64,000 bases of DNA from Muricea muricata (GCA_963855995.1 OY979717.1:51963140-52027139), one strand, 5' to 3'; positions 43,477 to 54,854 are shown, counted from the stretch's first letter. Notes: a model not told the origin generated them from the letters alone. Program-made: numbers and translations.

Positions 43477-43893
43477 ATTCTCGGCTATGTCCATTTTTCT
43501 TCATCATAAAGTAACCAAAAAACCCCTCTTTCCAATGCTATTGTACATCATCATCATTTTCTTTCGTCTAGCGCTGGAAATATTTTAACAATATTTCTAA
43601 TCTAGTTGCTTTGTTTTTGGGGAAAAAATATGCCTATTCGAAAGAAATGAAAATTTTAGGAACGAAAGATGTAATTTGACGACATCATTCTATTACCTAC
43701 GCTTTGAGTTTCTGTGATGTTGTTCAGTGATCTTATAATCGTCGTCCGTTGTATATGATATTGATATAATAACTTTGAAAGCTTCACTTCAATTTCCAAA
43801 CGGTTTTCTAAATTATGACAATGCTAACAATTCTAAGATTGTACCGAATTATTAAGAAGTACACGCGAGTTAGCAAAAGGCAGTCGTTGAAGT
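43477..43893 (+). other. Spacer with deleted Glu(CUC)
   Basis: At about 43555 catcatcatcattttc joins tttcgtctagcgctgg. The Glu(CUC) gene and flanks (about 280 bp) are missing. The same junction recurs at 59205, 61024 and 62843. Confidence 0.88.
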
Positions 43894-43964
43894 GCGTTGG
43901 TGGTTCAGTGGTAGAACTCTCGCCTGCCACGCGGGAGACCTGGGTTCGACTCCCCGCCAACGCA
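43894..43964 (+). tRNA. tRNA-Gly (GCC)
   Basis: G50U faces C64; otherwise intact. Confidence 0.86.
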
Positions 43965-44171
43965 AGCGTAAACAATTTGGAATAATCATATGCCCTGAAT
44001 GGCTTCAAGTGTTAGATATTTATGAGAATATTTCAATATATCCTTCATAATTACATTCTTTGAAACAATCAGATGGGACTGAACAGTTGAAACCTCTTTT
44101 TTTATAAATTCTAGAGAACCCTTTGATATCTGCTCCAAAAATAAAAGGAAAATAGAAAATGCCTGAGAGAC

Positions 44172-44243
44172 TCCCATGTGGTCTAGTGGTGAGGATCTGG
44201 TCTTTTCACGGCCATGGCCCGGGTTCGATTCCCGGCATGGGAA
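44172..44243 (+). tRNA. tRNA-Glu (UUC), swapped anticodon-stem pair
   Basis: Stem reads UGGUC/GGCCA: G31C is matched by C39G, so the pair is flipped but kept, plus a C30U wobble. Anticodon UUC unchanged; one D-loop change. Confidence 0.9.
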
Positions 44244-44427
44244 ATTCACGGCTATGTCCATTTTTCTTCACCATAAAGTAACCAAAAAACCCCTCTTTCC
44301 AATGCTATTGTACATCATCATTTTTTACAACATTCGAGTTTAAAATTTTGTCCAGTCCGCCGATATCATAACTTCAACAATGATTGTAATCTAGTTCTGT
44401 TATCGACATCAAATGTTCGGCTCACTG

Positions 44428-44499
44428 TCCGATGTGGTCTAGCATTTAGGATCTGGCGCTCTCACCACCATGGCCCGGGTTGGATTCCCGGCATGGGAA
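44428..44499 (+). tRNA. tRNA-Glu (CUC), degenerate
   Basis: C4G, G18A, G19U, G40A and C56G. Both A and B boxes are affected. Confidence 0.72.
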
Positions 44500-44940
44500 A
44501 TTTTCCACTATGTGCTGCATTTTTCTTCTTCATCAAACAATAAAAGAAAAACGATTCCCTTAGTTTAAATGTCATCAATATTTCTAAAATTTAGGGCTAA
44601 GATTTTTTTGTTGTCTAGCGCTGGAAATATTTTAACAATAATTCTAATCTAGTTGCTTTGTTTTTAGGGAAAAAATACGAATATTCGAAAGAAATGAAAA
44701 TTTTAGGAACGAAAGATGTAATTTGACGACATCATTCCATTATCTACGCTTTCAATTTCTGTGATGTTGTTCAGTGATGTTATAATCGTCGTCCGTTGTA
44801 TATGATATTGATATAATAATTTTGAAAGCTTCACTTCAATTTCCAAACGGTTTTCTAAATTTTGACAATGCTAACAATTCTAAGATTGTACCGAATTATT
44901 AAGAAGTACACGCGAGTTAGCAAAAGGCAGTCGTTGAAGT

Positions 44941-45011
44941 GCGTTGGTGGTTCAGTGGTAGAACTCTCGCCTGCCACGCGGGAGACCGGGGTTCGACTCC
45001 CCGCCAACGCA
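44941..45011 (+). tRNA. tRNA-Gly (GCC)
   Basis: All stems pair (C25, and U60C in the T loop); proximal T5 absent. Confidence 0.94.
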
Positions 45012-45218
45012 AGCGTAAACAATTTGGAATAATCATATGCCCTGAATGGCTTCAAATGTTAGATATTTATGAGAATATTTCAATATATCCTTCATAATTA
45101 CATTCTTTGAAACAATCAGATGGGACTGAACAGTTGAAACCTCTTTTTTTATAAATTCTAGAGAACCCTTTGATATCTGCTCCAAAAATAAAAGGAAAAT
45201 AGAAAATGCCTGAGAGAC

Positions 45219-45290
45219 TCCCATGTGGTCTAGTGGTGAAGATCTGGTGTTTTCACCGCCATGGCCCGGGTTCGATTCCCGGCATGGGAA
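45219..45290 (+). tRNA. tRNA-Glu (UUC)
   Basis: Two D-arm changes (gtgaagatc) and C30U wobble. Confidence 0.86.
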
Positions 45291-45474
45291 ATTCACGGCT
45301 ATGTCCATTTTTCTTCACCATAAAGTAACCAAAAAACCCCTCTTTCCAATGCTATTGTACATCATCATTTTTTACAACATTCGAGTTTAAAATTTTGTCC
45401 AGTCCGCCGATATAATAACTTCAACAATGATTGTAATCTAGTTCTGTTATCGACATCAAATGTTCGGCTCACTG

Positions 45475-45546
45475 TCCGATGTGATCTAGCATTTAGGATC
45501 TGGCGCTCTCACCACCATGGCCCGGGTTGGATTCCCGGCATGGGAA
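45475..45546 (+). tRNA. tRNA-Glu (CUC), degenerate
   Basis: As 44428, plus G10A. Confidence 0.7.
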
Positions 45547-45987
45547 ATTTTCCACTATGTGCTGCATTTTTCTTCTTCATCAAACAATAAAAGAAAAACG
45601 ATTCCCTTAGTTTAAATGTCATCAATATTTCTAAAATTTAGGGCTAAGATTTTTTTGTTGTCTAGCGCTGGAAATATTTTAACAATAATTCTAATCTAGT
45701 TGCTTTGTTTTTGGGGAAAAAATACGAATATTCGAAAGAAATGAAAATTTTAGGAACGAAAGATGTAATTTGACGACATCATTCCATTATCTACGCTTTC
45801 AATTTCTGTGATGTTGTTCAGTGATGTTATAATCGTCGTCCGTTGTATATGATATTGATATAATAATTTTGAAAGCTTCACTTCAATTTCCAAACGGTTT
45901 TCTAAATTTTGACAATGCTAACAATTCTAAGATTGTACCGAATTATTAAAAAGTACACGCGAGTTAGCAAAAGGCGGTCGTTGAAGT

Positions 45988-46058
45988 GCGTTGGTGGTTT
46001 AGTGGTAGAATTCTCGCCTTCCACGCGGGAGACCGGGGTTCGATTCCCCGCCAACGCA
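45988..46058 (+). tRNA. tRNA-Gly (UCC)
   Basis: Perfect stems with the UCC anticodon and the C13U wobble. First T4+ run is the T7 at 46191, 133 nt after the gene. Confidence 0.94.
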
Positions 46059-46266
46059 AGCGTAAACAATTATGAATATTCTTATGCCCTGAATGGCTTC
46101 TAATGTTAGATATTTATGAGAATATTTCAATATGTCCTTCATAACCACATTCTTTGAAACAATCAGATCGGACTGAACAGCTGAAACCTCTTTTTTTCGA
46201 GGATTCTAGAGAATCCTTTGATATCTGCTCCAAAAATAAAAGGAAATCAGAAAACGCCTGAGAGAT

Positions 46267-46338
46267 TCCCATGTGGTCTAGTGGTTAGGATCTGGCGTTT
46301 TCACCGCCATGGCCCGGGTTCGATTCCCGGCATGGGAA
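46267..46338 (+). tRNA. tRNA-Glu (UUC)
   Basis: Consensus copy. Confidence 0.96.
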
Positions 46339-46522
46339 ATTCACGGCTATGTCAATTTTTCTTCATCATAAAGTAACCAAAAAACCCCTCTTTCCAATGC
46401 TATTGTACATCATCATTTTTTACAACATTCGAGTTTAACATTTTGTCCACTCCGCCGATTGCATAACTTCAACAATGATTGTAATCTAGTTCTGTTATGG
46501 ACATCAAATGTTCGACTCACTG

Positions 46523-46576
46523 TCCCATGTGGTCTAGCGGTTAGGATCTGGCGCTCTCACCGCCATGGCCCGGGAA
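46523..46576 (+). pseudogene. tRNA-Glu (CUC) with 18-nt deletion
   Basis: 54-nt deletion allele (cccgggaa) on an otherwise consensus 5' part. Confidence 0.93.
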
Positions 46577-47017
46577 ATTTTCCACTATGTGCTGCATTTT
46601 TCTTCTTCATCAAACAATAAAAGGAAAACGATATCCTTAGTTTGTATTACGTCAAACTTTGTAAAATTTAGAGCTAAGATTTTTTTGTCGTCTAGCGCTG
46701 GAAATATTTTAACAATATTTCTAATCTAGTTGCTTTGTTTTTGGGGAAAAAATATGCCTATTCGAAAGAAATGAAAATTTTAGGAACGAAAGATGTAATT
46801 TGACGACATCATTCTATTACCTACGCTTTGAGTTTCTGTGATGTTGTTCAGTGATGTTATAATCGTGGTCCGTTGTATATGATATTGATATAATAACTTT
46901 GAAAGCTTCACTTCATTTTCCAAACGGTTTTCTAAATTTTGACAATGCTAACAATTCTAAGATTGTACCGAATTATTAAGAAGTACACGCGAGTTAGCAA
47001 AAGGCAGTCGTTGAAGT

Positions 47018-47088
47018 GCGTTGGTGGTTCAGTGGTAGAATTCTCGCCTGCCACGCGGGAGACCGGGGTTCGATTCCCCGCCAACGCA
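47018..47088 (+). tRNA. tRNA-Gly (GCC)
   Basis: Consensus copy with T5. Confidence 0.96.
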
Positions 47089-47296
47089 AGCGTGAAGAAT
47101 TTGAAATATTTTTATGCCCTTAATGGCTTCAAGTGTTAGATATTTATGAGAATATTTCAATATATTCTTCATAACCACATTCTTTGAAACAATGAGATCG
47201 GACTGAACAGCTGAATTCTATTTTTTTGATAAATTCCAGAGAATCCTTTGATATCTGCTCCTAAAATAAAGGGAAAATGGAAAACGCCTGAGAAGC

Positions 47297-47371
47297 TCCC
47301 ATGTGGTCTAGTGGTTAGCATCTGGCGTTTTCACCGCCATCGCCCGGGTCGTTCGATTCCCGGCATGGGAA
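47297..47371 (+). pseudogene. tRNA-Glu (UUC) with T-loop insertion
   Basis: 75-nt allele plus G23C in the D-stem. Confidence 0.85.
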
Positions 47372-47554
47372 AGTCACGGCTATGTCCATTTTTCTTCATC
47401 ATAAAGTAACCAAAAAACCCTTCTTTCCAATGCTATTGTACATCATCATTTTTTACAACATTAGAATTCAACATTTGGTCCAGTCTGCCGATTGCATAAC
47501 TTCAACAATGATTGTAATCTAGTTCATCAACAACATCAACTGTTCCGCTGACTG

Positions 47555-47626
47555 TCCCATGTGGTCTAGTGGTTAGGATCTGGCGCTCTCACCGCCATGG
47601 CCCGGGTTCGATTCCCGGCATACGAA
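47555..47626 (+). tRNA. tRNA-Glu (CUC), G69A/G70C
   Basis: catacgaa allele, again just after a T-loop-insertion gene. Confidence 0.8.
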
Positions 47627-48068
47627 ATTTTCCACTATGTCCTGCATTTTTCATCTTCATGAAACAATAAAAGAAAAACGATATCCTTATTTTATATGTC
47701 GTCAAACTTTGTAAAATATAGAGCAAAGATTTTTGTGTCGTCTAGCGCTGGAAATATTTTAACAATATTTCTAATCTAGTTGCTTAGTTTTTGGGGAAAA
47801 AAATATGCCTATTCGAAAGAAATGAAAATTTTAAAAACGAAAGATTTAATTTGACGACATCATTCTATGATCGACGCTTTGAATTTCTGTGATGTTGTTC
47901 AGTGATTTTATAATCGTCGTCCGTTGTATATGATATTGATATAATAATTTTAAAAGCTTGTTTTGAATTTCCAAACGGTTTTCTAAATTTTGACAATGCT
48001 AACAATTCTAAGATTGTACCGAATTATTAAGAAGTACACGCGAGTTAGGAAAAGGCGGTCGTTGAAGT

Positions 48069-48139
48069 GCGTTGGTGGTTTAGTGGTAGAATTCTCGCCT
48101 TCCACGCGGGAGACCGGGGTTCGATTCCCCGCCAACGCA
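48069..48139 (+). tRNA. tRNA-Gly (UCC), reference copy
   Basis: Decodes GGA and, by wobble, other GGN codons. It is the Gly-GCC gene with G34U (loop CUUCCAC) and C13U; every stem pairs, U33 and A37 are kept, and the A and B boxes are good. Typical animal Gly-UCC genes have a different anticodon stem, so this copy most likely arose inside the array by an anticodon switch. Its trailer lacks the proximal T5 (aatattcttatg). Confidence 0.94.
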
Positions 48140-48347
48140 AGCGTAAACAATTATGAATATTCTTATGCCCTGAATGGCTTCAAATGTTAGATATTTATGA
48201 GAATATTTCAATATATCCTTCATAACCACATTCTTTGAAACAATCAGATCGGACTGAACAGCTGAAACCTCTTTTTTTCGAGGATTCTAGAGAATCCTTT
48301 GATATCTGCTCCAAAAATAAAAGGAAAATAGAAAACGCCTGAGAGAT

Positions 48348-48419
48348 TCCCATGTGGTCTAGTGGTTAGGATCTGGCGTTTTCACCGCCATGGCCCGGGT
48401 TCGATTCCCGGCATGGGAA
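48348..48419 (+). tRNA. tRNA-Glu (UUC)
   Basis: Consensus copy. Confidence 0.96.
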
Positions 48420-48603
48420 ATTCACGGCTATGTCCATTTTTCTTCATCATAAAGTAACCAAAAAACCCCTCTTTCCAATGCTATTGTACATCATCATTTT
48501 TTACAACATTCGAGTTTAACATTTTGTCCACTCCGCCGATTGCATAACTTCAACAATGATTGTAATCTAGTTCTGTTATGGACATCAAATGTTCGACTCA
48601 CTG

Positions 48604-48657
48604 TCCCATGTGGTCTAGCGGTTAGGATCTGGCGCTCTCACCGCCATGGCCCGGGAA
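48604..48657 (+). pseudogene. tRNA-Glu (CUC) with 18-nt deletion
   Basis: Same allele as 46523; the two are separated by one unit, as in an alternating dimer. Confidence 0.93.
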
Positions 48658-49098
48658 ATTTTCCACTATGTGCTGCATTTTTCTTCTTCATCAAACAATA
48701 AAAGGAAAACGATATCCTTAGTTTATATGTCGTCCAACTTTGTAAAATTTAGAGCTAAGATTTTTCTTTCGTCTAGCGCTGGAAATATTTTAACAATATT
48801 TCTAATCTAGTTGCTTAGTTTTTAGGGAAAAAATATGCCTATTAGAAAGAAATGAAAATTTTAGGAACGAAAGATGTAATTTGACGACATCATTCTATTA
48901 CCTACGCTTTGAGTTTCTGTGATGTTGTTCAGTGATCTTATAATCGTCGTCCGTTGTATATGATATTGATATAATAACTTTGAAAGCTTCACTTCAATTT
49001 CCAAACGGTTTTCTAAATTTTGACAATGCTAACAATTCTAAGATTGTACCGAATTATTAAGAAGTACACGCGAGTTACCAAAAAGCGGTCGTTGAAGT

Positions 49099-49169
49099 GC
49101 GTTGGTGGTTCAGTGGTAGAATTCTCGCATGCCACGCGGGAGACCGGGGTTCGATTCCCCGCCAACGCA
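49099..49169 (+). tRNA. tRNA-Gly (GCC)
   Basis: C32A in the anticodon loop; all stems pair. Confidence 0.92.
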
Positions 49170-49377
49170 AGCGTGAAGAATTTGAAATATTTTTATGCCC
49201 TGAATGGCTTCAAGTGTTAGATATTTATGAGAATATTTCAATATATTCTTCATAACCACATTCTTTGAAACAATGAGATGGGACTGAACAGCTGAATTCT
49301 ATTTTTTTGATAAATTCTAGAGAATCCTTTGATATCTGCTCCTAAAATAAAGGGAAAATGGAAAATGCCTGAGAAGC

Positions 49378-49449
49378 TCCCATGTGGTCTAGTGGTTAGG
49401 ATCTGGCGTTTTCACCGCCATAGCCCGAGTTCGATTCCCGGCATAGGAA
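49378..49449 (+). tRNA. tRNA-Glu (UUC), degenerate
   Basis: G52A in the T-stem and G69A in the acceptor. Confidence 0.82.
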
Positions 49450-49633
49450 ATTCACGGTTATGTCCATTTTTCTTCATCATAAAGTAACCAAAAAACCCTT
49501 CTTTCCAATGCTATTGTACATCATCATTTTTTACAACATTAGAGTTTAATATTTTTTCCAGTCCGCCGATTCCATAACTTCAACAATGACTGTAATCTAG
49601 TTCTGTTATCGACATCAAATGTTCGGCTCACTG

Positions 49634-49705
49634 TCCGATGTGGTCTAGCGGTTAGGATCTGGCGCTCTCACCGCCATGGCCCGGGTTCGATTCCCGGCAT
49701 GGGAA
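49634..49705 (+). tRNA. tRNA-Glu (CUC), C4G subfamily
   Basis: Single G4-G69 mismatch. Confidence 0.87.
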
Positions 49706-50145
49706 ATTTTCCACTATGTGCAGCATTTTTCTTCTTCATCAAACAATAAAAGAAAAACGATTCCCTTAGTTTAAATGTCATCAATATTTCTAAAATTTAG
49801 GGCTAAGATTTTTTTGTCGTCTAGCGCTGGAAATATTTTAACAATAATTCTAATCTAGTTGCTTTGTTTTTTGGGAAAAAATACGCCTATTCGAAAGAAA
49901 TGAAAATTTTAGGAACAAAAGATTTAATTTGACGACATCATTCAATTATCTACGCTTTTAATTTCTGTGATGTTGTTCAGTGATGTTATAATCGTCGTCC
50001 GTTGTATAAGATATTGATATAATATTTTTGAAAGCTTCACTTCAATTTCCAAACGGTTTTCTAAATTTTGACAATGCTAACAATTCTAAGATTGTACCGA
50101 ATTATTAAGAAGTTTAGCGAGTTAGCAAAAGGCGGTCGTTGAAGT

Positions 50146-50216
50146 ACGTTGGTGGTGCAGTGGTAGAATTCTCGCCTGCCACTCGGGAGACCGGGGTTCG
50201 ATTCCCCGCTAACGCA
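50146..50216 (+). tRNA. tRNA-Gly (GCC), G1A
   Basis: A1-C72 mismatch, U12G and U39. Sister of 18707. Confidence 0.76.
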
Positions 50217-50424
50217 AGCGTAAAGAATTTGGAATATTTTTATGCCCTGAATGGCTTCAAGTGTTAGATATTTATGAGCATATTTCAATATATTCTTCAT
50301 AACCACATTCTTTGAAACAATGAAATCGGACTGAACAGCTGAAATCTCTTTTTCTGATAAATTCTAGAGAATCCTTTGATATCTGCTCCTAAAATAAAGG
50401 GAAAATGGAAAACGCCTGAGAAGC

Positions 50425-50496
50425 TCCCATGTGGTCTAGTGGTTAGGATCTGGCGTTTTCACCGCCATGGCCCGGGTTCGATTCCTGGCATGGGAA
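50425..50496 (+). tRNA. tRNA-Glu (UUC)
   Basis: C63U wobble only. Confidence 0.93.
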
Positions 50497-50680
50497 AATT
50501 ACGGCTATGTCCATTTTTCTCCATAATAAAGTAACCAAAAAACCCTTCTTTCCAATGCTATTGTTTATCATCATTTTTTACAACATTAGAGTTTAATATT
50601 TTGTCCAGTCCGCCGATTGCATAACTTCAACAATGACTGTAATCTAGTTCTGTTATCGACATCAAATGTTCGGCTCACTG

Positions 50681-50734
50681 TCCGATGTGGTCTAGCGGTT
50701 AGGATCTGGCGCTCTCACCGCCATGGCCCGGGAA
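50681..50734 (+). pseudogene. tRNA-Glu (CUC) with 18-nt deletion
   Basis: 54-nt deletion allele combined with C4G, as at 9133. Confidence 0.93.
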
Positions 50735-51175
50735 ATTTTCCACTATGTGCTGCATTTTTCTTCTTCATCAAACAATAAAAGAAAAACGATTCCCTTAGTT
50801 TAAATGTCATCAATATTTGTAAAATTTAGGGCTAAGATTTTTTTGTCGTCTCGCGCTGGAAATATTTTAACAATAATTGTAATCTAGTTGCTTTGTTTTT
50901 GGGGAAAAAATACGCCTATTCGAAAGAAATGAAAATTTTAGGAACGAAAGATGTAATTTGACGACATCATTCCATTATCTACGCTTTCAATTTCTGTGAT
51001 GTTGTTCAGTGATGTTATAATCGTCGTCCGTTGTATATGATATTGATATAATAATTTTGAAAGCTTCACTTCAATTTCCAAACGGTTTTCTAAACTTTGA
51101 CAATGCTAACAATTCTAAGATTGTACCGAATTATTAAGAAGTACACGCGAGTTAGCAAAAGGCGGTCGTTGAAGT

Positions 51176-51246
51176 GCGTTGGTGGTTTAGTGGTAGAATT
51201 CTCGCCTTCCACGCGGGAGACCGGGGTTCGATTCCCCGCCAACGCA
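51176..51246 (+). tRNA. tRNA-Gly (UCC)
   Basis: Same as the UCC reference; all stems pair. Confidence 0.94.
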
Positions 51247-51453
51247 AGCGTAAACAATTTGGAATATTCTTAAGCCCTGAATTGCTTCAAATGTTAGATA
51301 TTTATGAGAATATTTCAATATATCCTTCATAACCACATTCTTTGAAACAATCAGATCGGACTGAACAGCTGAAACCTCTTTTTTTAGAGGTTCTAGAGAA
51401 TCCTTTAAAATCTGCTCCAAAAATAAAAGGAAAATAGAAAACGCCTGAGAGAC

Positions 51454-51525
51454 TCCCATGTTGTCTAGTGGTTAGGATCTGGCGTTTTCACCGCCATGTC
51501 CCGGGTTCGATTCCCGGCCTGGGAA
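51454..51525 (+). tRNA. tRNA-Glu (UUC)
   Basis: G9U in the core and A67C in the acceptor (U6-C67 mismatch). Confidence 0.83.
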
Positions 51526-51710
51526 ATTCACGGCTATGTCCCTTTTTCTTCATCATAAAGTAACCAAAAAAACCCTTCTTTCCAATGCTATTGTACATCA
51601 TCATTTTTTACAACATTAGAATTCAACATTTTGTCCAGTCTGCCGATTGCATAACTTCAACAATGATATTAATCTAGTTCTGTTATGGACATCAAATGTT
51701 GTGCTAACTG

Positions 51711-51782
51711 TTCCATGTGGTCTAGCGGTTAGGATCTGGGGCTCTCACCGCCATGGCCCGGGTTCGAAACCCGGCATGGGAA
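51711..51782 (+). tRNA. tRNA-Glu (CUC)
   Basis: C2U pairs as wobble with G71; C30G faces G40. Confidence 0.84.
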
Positions 51783-52223
51783 ATTTTCTACTATGTGCTG
51801 CTATTTTCTTCTTCATCAAACAATAAAAGAAAAACGATTGCCTTAGTTTAAATGTCATCAATATTTGTAAAATTTAGGGCTAAGATTTTTTTGTCGTCTA
51901 GCGCTGGAAATATTTTAACAATATTTCTAATCTAGTTGCTTTGTTTTTGAGGAAAAAAACATGCCTAGTCGAAAAAAATGAAAATTTTAGGAACGAAAGA
52001 TTTAATTTGACAACATCATTCTATGATCTACGCTTTGAATTTCTGTGATGTTGTTCAGTGATGTTATAATCGTCGTCCATTGTATATGATATTGATATAA
52101 TAACTTTGAAAGCTTCACTTCAATTTCCAAACGGTTTTCTAAATTTTGACAATGCTAACAATTCTAAGATTGTACCGACTTATTAAGAAGTACACGCCAG
52201 TTAGAAAAGGCAATCGTTGAAGT

Positions 52224-52293
52224 GCGTTGGTGGTTCAGTGGTAGAATTCTCGCCTGCCACGCTGAGACCGGGCTTCGATTCCCCGCCAACGCA
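52224..52293 (+). pseudogene. tRNA-Gly (GCC), anticodon stem deletion
   Basis: 70-nt allele of 35776 (acgctgagac, G53C) with a normal 3' end. Confidence 0.82.
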
Positions 52294-52508
52294 AGTGTAA
52301 AGAATTTGGAATTTTTTTATGCCCTGAATGACTTCAAATGTTAGATATTTATGAGAATATTTCAATATATCCTTCATAACCACATGCTTTGAAACAATGA
52401 GATCGGACTGAACAGCTGAAACCTCTTTTTCTGATAAATTCTAGAGAATCCTTTGATACCTGCTCGGAAAATAAAGGGAAAAGGGAAAATGGAAAATACC
52501 GGAGAAGT

Positions 52509-52580
52509 TCCCATGTGGTCTAGTGGTTTTGATCTGGCGTTTTTACCGCCATGGCCCGGCTTCGATTCCCGGCATGGGAA
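52509..52580 (+). tRNA. tRNA-Glu body with UUU (Lys) anticodon
   Basis: C36U gives UUU. The D arm is altered (ggttttgatc) and G53C breaks the T-stem top. Confidence 0.8.
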
Positions 52581-52764
52581 ATTCACGGCTATGTCCATTT
52601 TTCTTCATCATAAAGTAACCAAAAAACCCCTCTTTCCAATGCTATTGTACATCATCATTTTTTACAACATTCGAGTTTAATATTCTGTCCAGTCCGCCGA
52701 TTGCATAACTTCAACAATGATTGTAATCTAGTTCTGTTATCGACATCAAATGTTCGGCTGACTA

Positions 52765-52836
52765 TCCCTTGTGGTCTAGTGGTTAGGATCTGACGCTCTC
52801 ACCGTCATGGCCCGGGTTCGATTCCTGGCATGGGTA
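52765..52836 (+). tRNA. tRNA-Glu (CUC), degenerate
   Basis: A5U, G29A, C42U, and an altered end (gggtaa). Confidence 0.72.
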
Positions 52837-53278
52837 ATATTCCACTATGTGCTGCATTTTTCTTCTTCATCAAACAATAAAAGAAAAACGATATCCTTAG
52901 TTTATATGTCGTAAAATTTTGTAAAATTTAGAGCTGAGATTTTTGTGTCGTCTAGCGCTGGAAATAATTTAACAATATTTCTAATCTAGTGGCTTTGTTT
53001 TTGGGGAAAAAAATATGCCTGTTCATAAGAAATGAAAATTCTAGGAACGAAAGATTTAATTTCACGACATCATTCTATTAACTACGCTTTGAATTTCTGT
53101 GATGTTGTTCAGTGATTTTATAATCGTCGTCCATTGTATATGATATTGATATAATAATTTCTAAAGCTTCTCTTCAATTTCCAAACGATTTCCTAAAATT
53201 TGACAATGCTAATCATTCTAAGATTGTACCGACTTATTAAGAAGTACACGCCAGTTACCAAATGGCAGTCGTTAAAGT

Positions 53279-53349
53279 GCGTTGGTGGTTTAGTGGTAGA
53301 ATTCTCGCCTGCCACGCGGGAGACCGGGGTTCGATTCCCCGCCAGCACA
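53279..53349 (+). tRNA. tRNA-Gly (GCC), acceptor damaged
   Basis: 3' strand ccagcac gives C2-A71 and U4-G69. D arm C13U; anticodon and T arms intact. Confidence 0.82.
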
Positions 53350-53557
53350 AGCGGGAAAAATTTGAAATATTTTTATGCCCTGAATGGCTTCCAATGTTAG
53401 ATATTTATGAGAATATTTCAATATATTCTTCATAACCACATTCTTTGAAACAATGAGATCGGACTGAACAGCTGAATTCTCTTTTTTTGATGAATTCAAG
53501 AGAATCCTTTGATATCTGCTCCTAAAATAAAGGGAAAATGGAAAATGCCTGAGAGAC

Positions 53558-53629
53558 TCCCATGTGGTCTAGTGGTTAGGATCTGGCGTTTTCACCGCCA
53601 TTGCTCGGGTTCGATTCCCGGCATATGAA
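53558..53629 (+). tRNA. tRNA-Glu (UUC), degenerate
   Basis: G69A and G70U (catatgaa) break two acceptor pairs; C49U wobble. Confidence 0.78.
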
Positions 53630-53812
53630 ATTCACGGCTATGTCCATTTTTCTTCATCATAAAGTAACCAAAAAACCCCTCTTTCCAATGCTATTGTACA
53701 TCATCATTTTTTACAACATTCGAGTTTAAAATTTCGTCCTGTCCGCCGATTGCATAACTTCAACAATGATTGTAATCTGGTTTATCAACAACATCAATTG
53801 TTCCGCTGACTG

Positions 53813-53884
53813 TCCCATGTGGTCTAGTGGTTAGGATCTTTCGTTTTCACCGCCATGGCCCGGATTCGATTCCAGGCCTGAGAA
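53813..53884 (+). tRNA. tRNA-Glu (UUC) at a CUC locus, recombinant
   Basis: The leader upstream is that of Glu(CUC) (catcaacaac, ttccgctgactg), but from the anticodon stem on the sequence is the decayed UUC gene of 33953 and its trailer. The crossover lies in the shared 5' half of the tRNA. Degenerate like 33953. Confidence 0.8.
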
Positions 53885-54068
53885 ATTCACGGCTATGTCT
53901 ATTTTTCTTCATCATAAAGTGACCAAAAAACCCGTCTTTCCAATGCTATTTTACATCATCATTTTTTACAACATTCGAGTTTAACATTTTGTCCAGTCCG
54001 CCGATTGCATAACTTCAACAATGATTATAATCTAGTTCTGTTATCAACATCAAATGTTCGGCTGACTG

Positions 54069-54140
54069 TCCCATGTGGTTTCGTGGTTAGGATCTGACGC
54101 TCTCACCGTAATGGCCCGGGTTCGATTCCTGGCATGGGAA
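54069..54140 (+). tRNA. tRNA-Glu (CUC), degenerate
   Basis: Same changes as 34209. Confidence 0.7.
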
Positions 54141-54568
54141 ATTTTCCACTATGTGCTGCATTTTTCTTCTTCATCATACAATAAAAGAAAAACGATATCC
54201 TTAGGTTATATGTCGTCAATATTTGTAAAATTTAGAGCTGAGATTTGTGTGTCGTCTACCGCAGGAAATATTTTAACAATATTTCAAATCTAGTTTGTTT
54301 TTTTTTGGGGAAAAAAATATGCGGGTTCGAAAGAAATCAAAATTTTAGGAACGAAAGACTTAATTTGACGACATCATTCTATTAACTACGCTTTGAATTT
54401 CTGTGATGTTGTTCAGTGATGTTATAATCGTCGTCCGTTGTCTATGATATTGATATAATAATTTTAAAAGCTTCACTTCAATTTCCCAACAGTTTTCTAA
54501 ATTTTGACAATACTAACAATTCTAAGATTGTACCGACTTATTAAGAAGTACACGCGAGTCGTTGAGGT

Positions 54569-54647
54569 GCGTTAATAGTTCAGTGGTAGAATTGTCGCTT
54601 TCGACACGGGAGACCGTGGTTCGATACCCCCCCCCCCCCCCAACGCA
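54569..54647 (+). pseudogene. tRNA-Gly pseudogene with C15 tract
   Basis: 79 nt: copy of 34723 with 15 rather than 14 C. 14 nt of leader just upstream are missing relative to copy A. Confidence 0.92.
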
Positions 54648-54854
54648 AGCGTAAAGAATTTAGAATATTTTTATGCCCTGAATGACTTCAAATGTTAGAT
54701 ATTTATAAGAATATTTCAATATATCCTTCATAACCACATTCTTTGAAACAATCAGATCGGACTGAAAAGCTGAAACTTTTTTTTTGATAAATTTTAGAGA
54801 ATCCTTTGATATCTGCTGCAAAAATAAAGGGAAAATGGAAAATGCCTGAGAGAC

